This document shows positions 1 to 13,300 of a stretch of DNA of 64,000 nt, piece after piece (positions within the stretch are counted from its first letter, which is position 1; each line of letters starts with the position of its first letter). The position numbers and the translations under genes were made by a program. Origin of the DNA: Patagioenas fasciata (taxonomy: Eukaryota; Chordata; Aves; Columbiformes; Columbidae); NCBI RefSeq assembly GCF_037038585.1, contig NC_092521.1, positions 106,408,398 through 106,472,397 of the forward strand. The letters are read 5' to 3'. The notes under the pieces are model-generated. The model ran no database searches and was not told the DNA's origin. It saw nothing but the letters and a program-made list of their open reading frames with translations.

Positions 1-1366
1 GCATTATGCCAGAAGAGCAGATATTTCTCTTACAGACATCTTTCTGAAGACTTAAGTGATCCTAAGTCCACTGATCACAATGAAAATAGGGAAGCGGGCC
101 TTAAGAGTGAGCCAGCAGTCTACAAAGATAGTTGATTTTTTTAAAATTAAATTGTTAAAAAGGGACAAAACAGTAATTTCTCCCCTTTTTACATTCTGGC
201 TGGCCTCATATAATGGCTGTAAAAGGTACATTTGAAAGAGCAGCTTTAAAACATCTTAAAGTCAGAAGTGCCATACCATACATCTGGGATGCTAATACAG
301 TACATATGAAAAACCGCAATTCAGAAGTAAGTTTTAAGTATTAAGTTCAATCCTACAAAAATCAACAATCTCGTGAAGGTAGCTGGCACCTAGTAAAAAA
401 TATTAAATCAAAGTTGGTTGCATCTATTATACTTTTAAATGCAAGCAATAGCTAGAATTAAAAAAAATCAGTTGATCTTACTATGTAAAATAAAATTCAG
501 TGATCTACAAACAATCCATCTTTCTACTGAAGACAAAGTGCTTTCAACTACATATACTGCCACGGAAGTATCTGTACCTTCTTTTGAAAAATTAAGATCA
601 CTTAATATTACATTCAGACTTTCAGAGATAATTTTAAAAGTCCGAAAACTTTTTTTTTCTAGAGCAAGAATGCTAACAACTATATCAGTTTTTGTTTGCT
701 TTGGTTCTGGAACCAGGCACAGGCAAACATTTTGTTACACAGAATCAGTTCTCGGTAGCTAGAGCAGGGACTCTAAAGACTTGGACCAACTGAATATGAG
801 CGATCACAGACAGTACAGGCAGTACTGTCTTGCTGTAGGCAATGACATTATATGCATGAAACGTGCAGGGAAAAGATAGCCTTTGAGTCCGGAATATACT
901 ACAGACTTCTCCATTGCTAGTGGTACAGCTTTCCCAGAAATTAACATGGTATTTTTGAAATTTTTATTTCTGGAATGCAGTAACTCCAGATTACATTCCA
1001 TTCATATAAAAAAGGTGTGAACCTTTTTCTACTTTCTTCTCTGTGTCTTCTACAAGATAAAATAAATACTAGGATAGGATTTCAAAATCAAATCAACTCA
1101 CAGACTACATGGGCAACTCAGCTACATGTACCATAAATTGATTTTAACACAGACAACTCTTTTAAAATTATTTTTATTTTTCTTAAAAGATTAGAAGTAA
1201 TTGCATTTCTATAAAATATAAAATTCTCCAAATTATTTTAGTGCACAAATAAAAGTTATAGATCAGAATAAACTTTGTTCTTCAAACTTTTAATAAACTA
1301 TAAGAAAAAAATTATTATATAAACTTTTAATAAAGTATTTTGTTTGTATAATAGAAGCATTCTCAC
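1..1366 (-). other. NFX1 intron 6 (partial)
   Basis: This AT-rich sequence follows the donor at 1366-1365. I looked for the next Cys-rich NF-X1 coding block on the minus strand and did not find one, so the next exon should be left of position 1. No clear repeat family is visible. The 107-aa plus-strand ORF at 439-762 has no recognisable features. Confidence 0.7.
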
Positions 1367-4300
1367 CTTGTTTGTCCACATTCACATGTTTTTGTCACAA
1401 AGGCTGGGCATGAAGGGCAAGGTCCTGGATGGCACAGGCTTAAAAGTAAGTTAAAAAAGCAAACGAAATTGTAAAGTTAATTTTAGTTTTACTACACTCT
1501 CAGAAAAACAATCCACCATGATCTAATTCACAGTGCATCATCAAAACACCTATGCTCCTGCAGGACATAAAAGCACTATTAACATAAGAGAAAATATTGT
1601 ATTATTACAGTTGCATCAGTTTCAACTGTCATTGATACTGAAGGAAAACTTCAGTATTCCTGCTGCTGTCAGTCAAATCAACAGTAAGTGCTACTAACAC
1701 ATTTCATATTTTGCTTTTCACCAGCATACATGCATCAACTCAATCATGTTCATCACTGATAACACTCAAAATATAATCACATGCCCAAACCATTAATACA
1801 TTTTCTTTTTTCTTCAGTGATCTCAAATAGATTAGAGACAAAAACTTCATTAGGAATTTCTTCTTTTGAGTTGGAAGCTTAATCTTTGAACTCAGCATTT
1901 CTAATGACACCAGTATGATCTGTTGTTCCTCTTCCTGTAAGGTAATGTGTGGGAGATGCAGCAAGTCTGCCTCAGTTTTCTTTCTTACCATCAAGTGCAA
2001 TTTCCTCTGAGTGTCATCAATGCCAGTCCTTTACTGGATTATCAGATCTCACCTCCTACTTGAAGAAACACTAGATGGTCTCTGTCTGCATGTAAGACCT
2101 CTGTTGGGTGCATACAAACTGGGTTTATGGAAATTATACTTAGTTAACTTGTCTGCACTCTTCCTTCACTAGCTCTCAGTTCCCTTCCTTCGCAAAAATA
2201 GCAACTTTCATGTGGAACAACTATTATTGGCCAGGACTGACCAGCACAGATGTTCTAGACAAAGAAGAAAAGACAAACAAACCAACCAACCAACAACACA
2301 CCAAACACCAAAACACCTCATAAACAGAGTAATTACTAAATTCCCCAAGTACAGCCACTATGCAAGCAATAATTAGTACATCAGTTACTATAGTCATATG
2401 CAATATAATTGAGTTATGTCAGTAGTTTGTCAACAGCAGTGTGGCTCCCTTCTTCCTCTACCACTCCTCCCAGCTGACAAGGCTTAACTTATCACCCAAC
2501 TTATTCCAGTTCCAACAGTAAAGCTAAGCGATTAAATGATAAACCAATCAAGATAAAAAAACACCACCAAAAACAAAACCAAAAAACAAATGACCAAAGA
2601 AAGCACAACCCTCTCGCTCTAATAGGAAAGTTTGTTAAGTACCAAATTGCAGTTGGGGAGTTCTCACAGCAGTTAAGGAATCTAATTATTTTTGCTTGGG
2701 CAAAAAAGTCCTCCATGGACATGCTCCTCTTCTGAGATGGCTGTCAGTACCTGGCCTTCATGAGAACTGGTGTTCTGATGAGTCAAGATATCAGCTACAT
2801 CAACAAGTATAGTCTAAAAGCTAATCTGTGTTTCAGTTTTACTCTGCAAACCACAGCAACAAGGACCTAGTATGATGATGAATTAAGAAAACAGCTATAG
2901 CACTGAAAGGATAGTCTGAAAAGAAACTGAATATAATATATTCATGTGTCAGAAAGAAGTACTAAAGTGTAAAGAAAAACTGAACACATTAAATAAAAAG
3001 TTCAGAGTAAAGTTATAGTAAAGTTCTGAGTTCTAGTAAACCTTGGAAAAAGTGTAAGATGACAATCTATTTGTTGAAATGACTGAAGTTTTTGATTGTG
3101 TACCAAGAACAGAAACAATTGCTTCTGACTATTAAAAATTTCTCAAAACACAAATATCAACAGGCATTGTGGTTCAACTTCCATACATGGAAAATGAAGC
3201 TAGATACACTAGGAAAAACACATAATTTGACTAGCAAGGTGAATTCACCTGAGACCTCTGGAAAGCAGCAGGCACTGAAGGGTAAATGCTAAAATTCCTG
3301 GAGCAGATTTAGTGAAAGTACTGCTGCAGCTTGTTCACAGGTGCGTGGCAGCGTAAAGCACACACATACAAAGGAGGGAGCACATGGCCTGATCAGTGTA
3401 AGGCACACAAATTGAAGGGGCATTACATGGCCTCATCAGTGTAAAGCATGCATAGTATATAGTTAAAGACAGCGGGGAATACCCTTGGCATAGAGGAGGG
3501 GACACACTTAAATGAGGTATTACAAAATTGGGAAACAAATTATGGTACAGTGAATTTGTCAAAAAACCCCATGCAACGACCTTATGTTGAAAAGACTGGC
3601 CATTTATAATTAAAAACGGAAGCCCAGTATAACCATGGCCACTGCAAGGATCCTTTTATCAGCAGAAATGTATCTTCTTATGATGTCACCTAAAAACCAG
3701 GTTCCTGGGATAAATGGATTATTAGTATGTTTGAGATGGCTGAGAGCGCAGGAGAAAGCAGCTGAGTCAGGGAATCAGAACACAAGAGGTAATGCTTGCT
3801 GTAGCTGAAGCTATCGCTCTGAATGATGGAGTTCAGGCTGTGTCTGCCCCACCTTTTGCTGCTGCTTCTCTGTCCTCTGATACTACTCTGCCTGCTGCCA
3901 GACTCTGTCCTGTGGTTTCTAATGTGCTGCCTAATCCTGCTGCTATGCAACCAGGAGGGTGGGGGCTTGGATTGTGAGTGTCTAATAGTCCGAGGTTTTT
4001 TTCTGTTGAAGGTCCCTCTTTAGGAGGCACCCAGCTCCAGCTGCTCTACGCTGTACTTCATGAATAAATTACTTATTTAATAAGAATTTCTGGAATCCAT
4101 GCCTGAGTCTCCATTATGGGAAAACTAGGGAAACGGAACTTCCCTAACAGTTTGGCCATTGAAAAAGCTCATCTAATGCTCTTAACCTTACCAATATAAT
4201 ACTACCACACTGCTAAAAAAAGATCTAAAGGAAAGCACCCAAAACAGAAAACAAAATTGCTCTTCTTTGTCTCTTTTAGTTGAATTCTACCAATAAAAGT

Positions 4301-7300
4301 TAGCAAAAACAATTGGATTTACAAATACTGATTAAGATCTCCGTGAGGTATTCTGGTTCAAACATCTGGTGGTGTCAACAAATGGATAAATACATATAAT
4401 GCCTCTTATCCTCGACAGTTTACAAACCAAAGAAAACAAAAAGAAACAAAGGATAAAGGTGATCCTTCAGTTTTACCAAGTGCCACTGCTCATAGATTAA
4501 GATATACAAATGCCATTACATGAAAAGCAGCATCTAAACACCTTGGTGAACCACTGGATACACATTTTAAATTACTGCTATTCACTATTATTTCTCTACT
4601 TCAATGAAAGTTCTGGAAACAAGTCAGACAGTTGGTTCAGTTCCTAAAGTATGATGGAAATGCTGCTACAACTATTGCTGCTGATCTAGTGTCCATTCTC
4701 TCATATGAACTCACTTTAGATACACAAACACAAACAGCCTTCATTTCTTCCAGGCTTCAGTTGAGCTATAAAGCAAATATACCTTTAAGCACATCCTGTA
4801 GTCAAAAAATACCCAAATACAGTCTTCAGAAGTTTTCTCTAGATCACTTCAATATTCATATCATAAATATTTACTTACATGTTACAAAGATGGGGACAGT
4901 CCAAACACTGTCTCTTCTTTCCACAAAGTTCCCCACAGCTATGTGGGATTTCATTTCTATTCCACTCAGGATTGTGCACCTTACCTAAACAACACCAAAG
5001 ACAAAAACATATTTATTGCCTTGAATACAATACTGAATGTGGGAAACGTATCATACAAAAAAAAAAAAACAGATGTATTTTCAATACTGGCAGTAGTTGT
5101 CTTTGAAAAACAAAATGATACAAATGTTTTATGCTTTGCTCAGCTTTCAGTGCTGATATATACTCAACTTCTTTGAAAGTAAGTGCCACTGGAATATCGA
5201 GCTCCAGAAGATTCCTTCCTTCTATGCTCTCAGCAGGCAATTGAGTAGCTGGTATTTTTAATTAAATTAAACTGCTGAAATATAGGAAAATTAAAGGCCC
5301 CCTTTACTTTGTCAGGCTGCATAGGAGGTAAGAAGATTAAAGGGTGAAACTCCCTTGCTGCCTCAACAAAGAAGAAGAAAAACAAAAACAAACCCTACAA
5401 CAACCAACCAACCAAAAAAACCCACCACTACACATTAAAAAAAAAAAAAAAAAAAAAAACACAACACAAACAGAAAACCCACAAACATTCCCAGAAAACA
5501 GCACCTAGCTGGTAAGGTGATGGGAATAGGAGAATAATTAAATGACTGTGCAAATTATAAAAGTCACTTCTCTAAAAAAAAACAGACTTGACATCAATCT
5601 AAACATTAAAGGCTGACATTTTGATGAATGCAGCAGGAAATCTTGAATGAGAAGTGATAAATCCAGTATGTTAGCTTCAAGTATTCTGTATTTCATATAA
5701 GCACTGAAACCATATTTTGAAATAATTACTCTGTCATACTGTTAAGAAATCTCATATCTCCAACTGCACGAGATGATCATCAGGGTTCAATTTAATTGCC
5801 ATGGTTAATACATGCAGACCTAATTTGGCTCTCTGCACGAGTGGAATTAGATTAGCAATGAAGCAATTCAGCCAAGGTTACAAATTTGAGTTGCAACAAT
5901 TAAAAACACTAAGAAAATGTATTTTTGGTGACACAGATCATTTTAACTCTTTTAGTATACTTTTGCATATTCCACAAATAGCAAGTTAGGAAAACATGAA
6001 TGAACATCACAGATGTCATTTATTCACTTGAGTTTCAATTAAACTAGTTAAAACACCCAAGAAAATCCTGAAAATTACAAGATCCAGAATTAAAATAAAC
6101 AAGGAATTTCCTCATGGAAGAGTGAAAAAACCCACCCTTCATCACAAAACACGTCATTAGTATTTTGCATCAAATAGAAAATAGCTTTGCATAAGCAACT
6201 GGTGGTGTCCAAATGCTGTATCACTCATTCATTTCTCATAGCAGCCCAATTCTATCATTATTCCATGAAAATTTCTACATAATGGTATGAAAATACTTAC
6301 CACATGATTTAGTATTTCATTTTTTAAATGTTTTAAGCAACATATGTCTGATTCTCTGCATAGCCACTTTCCAGTGTCAATAAAGTTTTAAACAGGGTTA
6401 AATTTCAGGGATGTAGGCAAATAAGTAGCAATATTGGAATTCAAATTAAAAAAAAAAAAAAAAGAAACAAAATTACAAAATTGCTTTTCTTTACAAAAGC
6501 AAGTAACTCACCACAGAAACAAGTATAAATTTTAGGAACTTGCACAGAAGCATTCTGACAAGCTGGACATCTCCAACCACTATTACCATCTGTAATTAAA
6601 GATAAAAATGACTTGAAGAAAATAAAGGAGCTAATTTGCAAACCTAGAATAAGTGTTCACAACTTGTTTCTTACCACAGCTGCAACCAAACCAAATATTT
6701 CCATTTATTTAGAAGCGGTGAGAAAGCATGTTAATACATATTCATTTTATACACAGTATCAAGATAAATGCAGCAGCAGTATTTCATCTCACCAGACTCC
6801 AACTGTATATACGAGGTAAAACCAAATTTTTAAATTGCACTTTTTCTATTATTGTGTACCCTGTTATAAGACTTTCTACTGTAATACAGATTGTTCACCA
6901 TATCTAAAGATGTGAGAAAAAAAAGTGCTAAAGTGTGGGAAATTGGTGAGAAAAATATAATTACCTACAGCCTTAAGTACCACCTGCATTTTCCTTTTCA
7001 TTATCCTCTCATGTTATGAGTTTACATGTCTTGTAAAAGACCAATTTAGTACTGCTTCATGTCCAGAATAAATTAGTGCTGTAAAAACCACTATAATCTA
7101 CTTTTATTAATTTAAAGGTGACAATACCGAGCTATTGACTAGGATATTATTCTTCAAGTTGGCCTCTCCTATCAACATCTCTCCCAGAGCAGGATGCCTA
7201 GTCCTCTACAAGCAACAGTTTCTATATAGTACAGTAAAGGACCTTGTAAAATAGGAACCCTTCACCAAGTAAAATAGCTTTTCAAGATATACTTTGTTCT

Positions 7301-10300
7301 TCTTAATCACTGATTATCCTTTGCTCCTCTAAGGCATAACTACATTTATTTGGGTCCACCCACAAGGAACATGCACAGTTGCCTTCCTCCAAAAATACAA
7401 GAACTCAAAGTTTTCTTCCTGGATTCAGATGCAATTTCAGTATGATAGTAGGATGACTCCTGACATCCACATTGTAAGGAGTGGCTACAGAACCACTCCT
7501 TACAAATCCTGATTACTGAAGAAAGTGAGAATGAGGATGATCCTACAGAATGAACATTCCACTCTTGTGAATCTTCTCCTGAACAGGAGAGAAGTAGGTA
7601 GAATTCCAACCAAAGGCACCAAAAGGACAGTTGTCTAAGCAAAATCAATGCACCTCACTCCTGTTTACTAGAGATTCTTTCAGTACTTGCTATACTCTCC
7701 CTCCTTCTAGGATTAAGAGACACCTTACTTGTAATTAGTTGTCAAATTTTTTCCATACATTTTCATATTGCAAGTGTCCCTACTTGCAGCACTTTCAGCC
7801 ACAAAAATCTTCATTTGTGGTAGCATGCCCAGAAGCCTGCCCCTTCCTATTGCATATCTATTGTCACAATGGCACAGCAAACGATCTCCTCAAAAGAACC
7901 TCCAGTAGAAAGAGCTGGGAATTACACATACAGACTAGGAAATGTGCAGTTTTAGACAAGTAACTTTCCTCTTTACATGCTTGCCTAGATGAGTCATAGG
8001 TGATTACATAAGAAAGGATCCAAACACTGGAATAGTGAATGCTAAAAGGCTACATTTCCAAAGGCAGCAGTACAGCAGGAATTTTCAACATATATACAAT
8101 GCTTGGTACATAGAAAGAACTCCAAATACAATATTTCAGTCACTTCAACTCTAGTAGAATACAGTACATAGTGCTTCAAAAAGATGGACTCAATTTCAAA
8201 GCAGTATACAAGGTGTTTCAAAAGGATGGACCCAATTTGAAATCTCTGTATCTCTGCAACCATGAACTGTCCATGAATGAAACTCTTACCACTTGAAAGT
8301 GTGTGGCACAGAGTTACAAATGATTACTGCTAGATGCCTTTCCCAGAGCACAAGCAGCCTCTAGCACCAGTCATTCACAAGATGGTGACTCTGAAACTGC
8401 TTTGAAATTGGGCCCATCTTTTTGAAATACCCTGTAGAATCACCATGGGCAGTTTCATATTCCTATTTCTAAAAGGTCTTATCCAGTTCTCCAATGAGAT
8501 AATCTGTATCAGAACAAATTATTGCTTTGACTTCTCAGCTACACACAATAAAAAGCTTTTGTCCCAGTAAAAAAGTGACATTTATGTAATATGCAAAGCA
8601 CACACAATAGATTCAGCCTCGAACTGACTTGGCATGGGGGGGAAGGAAAAAGGAAAAAAAGAAAAAAATGAATAAAAAAAGGCAAGTAGCTTCATATTTT
8701 GACCACTGAAACTCAGAAGCCGTCTTAGAGTCCAATATTGGATTGGTACAGACCACTAGCTCATCTGGAAGTAGGGGCAGCAGAGGGAGCAGGACAGAAA
8801 GACACTTGTAATAACTCAAATATCTCTAATCCTTCCAGCCAAAATGAAAATGCCAATAAAAGATCTTGTGTGCAATGCAGATTATTTTTGTCAGATTCAC
8901 CTTAGCTGTGCAGTATCTAAAGGTCACATTCCTCCAAAACATAATTCAAAATGTTAGTAAAAATGCTTGCTAAGGAGAACATTCTTCCTTACAGGAAGGA
9001 TCTTTCCGCATGATGGCAAAGTGACGCCTAGCAGAGCTACTCCTCCTTCTCCTGACCAGGACATCTCTAGTACACAACAAAAACCCATTCTCCAGTTCTG
9101 AGTGCAACTGACAGTCTACATTGTAGAAATATTGAATGCTGGATGTCAACTACAAGTCTAATGTAAGAAATGCCCTCTGACTCCCCACAGATAATTAGGA
9201 GACTTTTACCTGGTTTAGCCAAACTTACAGTCATTTTTCAGATGACTGTCAAGACAAGAGAAGCCAAAGAAGTCTCTGAGGGAAGACACCTTCAGTAAAA
9301 CACATCTGAAAAAGCCCCTGAGACAAGAGATACTGTAGGGTGTGAGAAAGCTTTGTTACAGTAGGATAGTTCTTCAGTTCTTCCCACACAAGTATGTAAA
9401 GTTCCAAGCACATCTTATCTTTTTAACATGGTAACTCAGGATAGTTCACTTTCCTCCCTCATCTGTACCCACCTTTGCATGAGTGCCAACCTTACAGCCA
9501 CCTATGGATCTTGGAATTCAGGCAACAGCATCTGCATTACATCAGTGAGTTTGCTAATGAGCAAAATGGGACATTGCATGTGTACAATATGTTAATCAGC
9601 ACAAGTTTTATTATCCATCTCTGCAATGCATTCCTTCGAGCTTCATTCCCAAGCATAGATATCCATTATTATTGATCCGGAAGATGGAACTGTGTGCGAA
9701 GATACCTCATCAAGGATGTTTTCTATGTCATCCAAGTACTCAGGATTACTCTGATAGAAAGTTGTGGTCACAAAAAATTGTGAGAAATTATGTACACGTA
9801 CATACTTTCAGACTCCTACTATGTGCCACAGAAATAAGAGCTGCTGTAAGGCCTCAAATGAAGGGACATTCTCACCAAAATATTGAGTTGCTTCATAAAC
9901 ATTAAAGAATGAACACTTGAAACCGATCTTATGAACAAAACATTCTCACTAGGTTGGATGTAACATGTAACAGTGAAAAGTTTTGGTGCTGAGATTATAT
10001 AAGATTTCCTGGAATTCACTATAACATTCACAGAATCGAGAAGATTTAAAGCAAATCACATCTAGGAAAAAAAAAAAAAAAAACAGGCTTTTTTTTATCT
10101 TTCAGAAAAACAGTGAGTTATTGAGTTAGGTAAATTACAGTGTTCTACTTCTCTTCTGGTAGAAAAGAATTACTGCGAGGGCTCTAGAGAATTCCTCAAT
10201 ATTATACAAAGCCTGAAAACTGGTCTCTATGCTGAAAAACTAGCATAAAAAATACACTCAGCAGTTCTAAACAAGATAGGGTAGCAGAGCCTTCCAAGTC

Positions 10301-13300
10301 AGGCAATATGCATCAGTGTCCTTACTGGAGCTATGGAATCAGTTCTACTGAGGCCACCACCTTTAAATTCAAATAACAATTAGCTCAAGTTCTCTCATAC
10401 ACAGGATACAGTAACATGTTTCATCCACAAATTCTTACAAGAAAGCAAACGGCCAAAAAATACGGCTATTTGAAATGCTGTCAGGATTCATGCATCTAAG
10501 GTCATTGTCTAGACAGATAAGCAAAACCTCCATTATACAAGCAGATACTCTTTTGATCAAGCAATAAGCTGTTTCAGGGAGATAAATCAGCTCCAAAGAA
10601 GGTGACAGTAAAAAAAACTAAGAGATAAAGGTTCTTTGCAGTCCCTCTCAGTTTGGCTTGGGATTTCAGTCTCACTCAAAAAATCTGTTCCCTTCTCAAA
10701 CATTCCCATGCCTTTATGTTTCAAATCTTGTGCCAATATTTGTAATCTTTTTTCTACCATCAGTATGAAGCATGATCAGCCCTAACCAGAAGTTCACCTA
10801 TGCATCTTCAGAAATCAAATAACTTTGGAACCAATCCTTTCTGCAAGAGATTTACAGTCTCTAAGAACTTCTCTCAAATATTTGGAAGTAGCTGACAGAT
10901 TATATTTCTTCAATCTGCCCAGAGAGAAAGATATATGAAGAATGGTAAAAGCTAAACAAGCAAGGTACAGAAAAAAAAACCCTATTTCAAGATTGACGTC
11001 ACAGTCTTCAATGCGTCTACATCACACAACTGAACACAGTAGAAAGGCCTTAACTTACACCAAAGCATTCAAAGGGTAGAATGTAGTGGTATAAGAGTTT
11101 CAAAAAGTGGTATAATACAAATAATCTGAAACTGTTTAAGCTAATTGACAAAGGCAGAAGCTTTCTGTCTTCTCGGAATTTCATTTCACTGTGTGGCATC
11201 AGTGATGGATTTCAGGAATACTTCATCTGAGAACAGGACTAAGAAGTGGGTGAGTAAAACCAGACAACTAATGCTTGGAATGCTTCTTCTGTTCAACTGC
11301 TCAGCCAAACACAGATGAGAGAAGATGAAATGTTTCTTGTTGTATAGAAACACAGCCAGAACTTTGCATCTTGATGCACTGGGCTGAGTGATCTTATTCT
11401 TACATACCCAAACCTGAAAATGAGTTTTGCCTAGATTACTAGAAAGAATCAAAATAGTCGAAAGGATTATACAAAGCATCCAAACCACCCTGAAATAAAA
11501 CCACATTTTTTTATTTAAAACTTGCTTTGTTTACAGCTTACTGGTTACCCTAGATAATACGTATAAGTAGTTTTCCAAAATAAGAAACACATGAACTTGG
11601 TTATTATATGTATCTGAGAAAGTGTGTGCAATAGTGAATACCAACCTTCAGCTTGTGAAGCTGGTGATCGTGCCCACTTCTTAATGCAATTCAAGTGGAA
11701 CACATGGTAACAATTCTGACAGCTCCACACTGGGGCTACTATTCGGACCACTTCACAGCATACCATGCACTCGTACTTCTCTGTGGTCAGCTGTTCAATC
11801 AATGACCCTGCAAATAAAATTTATTACTTGTACATGAAATACCAGCTGAGAAACAAAATCCCAAGATTTCATTTAAATTATAACAGAACTTATTTTTCCT
11901 GTGTGCCTATAAGCAAGGTACTAGTTTCCTCCAGGAAGATTCCAGTTTGATACTCGGTATGCATCTCTCCAGTTGCAGAGCAGGAAGAGGGAGTATGAGA
12001 CTCCCACAAATGTGGCAACAGTAATTCCCGTTGATGAAGAGCAATCATTCTGATCTTACAAATTAGTTAATAGTTTTAAGCTAGGCAAAAGTTTGAGATT
12101 TTACTAATCACTTTACATGGGAAATCTTTGCTTAAAGCTTAAACCAGAAAACTTAAAGCTTTTAACCACAGAAGTTTCAGCCAAAATCAATTCCCATCCT
12201 CAAGTATTCCTGGGAGACCACACAACAAATACTAACAGTAAAGTACCCAGTTTATGGAAATAAGCCCCTCATAAACTGACTCCTTTAGGACTAGAATGAC
12301 TGGGAAACAATAGTCAAACTACAGGGCCTTTTAAGCCATATGAAAGAATGTGAAAAAGTACTTTGAAATTAAAGCAAGAACTCCACATAAAAAACACAGA
12401 TGTGCAACTATAACAAAAGCAATGCATAACTCCAGTTCTGACAGATTAATTCTCATCAAGGTAAGGCTACCAAATATACCTTAGAAATGCTAGTTGATCT
12501 GTGCTCACAGAATTTTAAAATATCTTAATTACAAGTGTAAAGTACAAAAATGTACCATTTTTAGATGGTGTCAATACAAAGGAATTTACAACTCATAATG
12601 AAGGACAAAAAATAAAATAATAAAAGCAAAAAAATATCAATTTAAAATGTGCTTGTACCACACAGGACTGGAAGCAAGCCCACGGATGCCTTGAAATCTG
12701 GAAGTGTTAACACTGTTTGCCCTCCTTAATAGGATATAAGCACTTTCAAGCTTTTTTTCCAGCCCTCATGCATCAAGCACCATAAGATTTAGAATTAACA
12801 ATTATTTCTGCTTTCAGTACCCCATGAATATTACTTGCTGCAAAGAAGTCATCCCCACCTGAAACATACTTCTTTTCTCCAAGAGACTAAAGCTATACTG
12901 TACTCAGAAAGGATAGCTGTCCCATAAATAGTTTTAACTCAGTCTCAGTTGCACAGTCTTCTAATGCACAGATGCGGTACAGTGGTAGATACTGTTTCCA
13001 AAAGAGCTTCCAACTAAAGCATGCAAAGAAAGATTGCCATTTTGGACGGGGGTGTTCTTTAAGTTCCCTGTAAAAAATTACTACTTTTCTTCCTGCTTGT
13101 TGCATATGATGTTTTTAATTTAATAATAATGCAGGGAGAAAGACCGAGCTATCTGTAATTTTATGATTCAAGTAGAACCCAGGAGCATGAAACTTAATGT
13201 ATTTAAGTAAGAAAAGATCAAGGAGGATCTTGATCCTTGAGCTTCTCCTGTGCGGACGAAGTTTCTGACCGAAGCTATCTATGCTGAGAGATGCTGAGAA

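Noticed and set aside
439..762. 107-aa plus-strand ORF in NFX1 intron 6
   Set aside because: No motif, no splice context and AT-rich composition; a chance ORF in an intron.
1740..2000. 86-aa minus-strand ORF between NFX1 exons 5 and 6
   Set aside because: It is on the NFX1 strand but not Cys-rich, and exons 5 and 6 already join in phase without it.
3690..4030. Overlapping ORFs on both strands near 3.7-4.0 kb
   Set aside because: They fall within the LTR-like block and encode no known viral or cellular protein.
11636..11645. Alternative NFX1 exon 3 donor at GTATTC
   Set aside because: It would add four bases and break the frame into exon 4.
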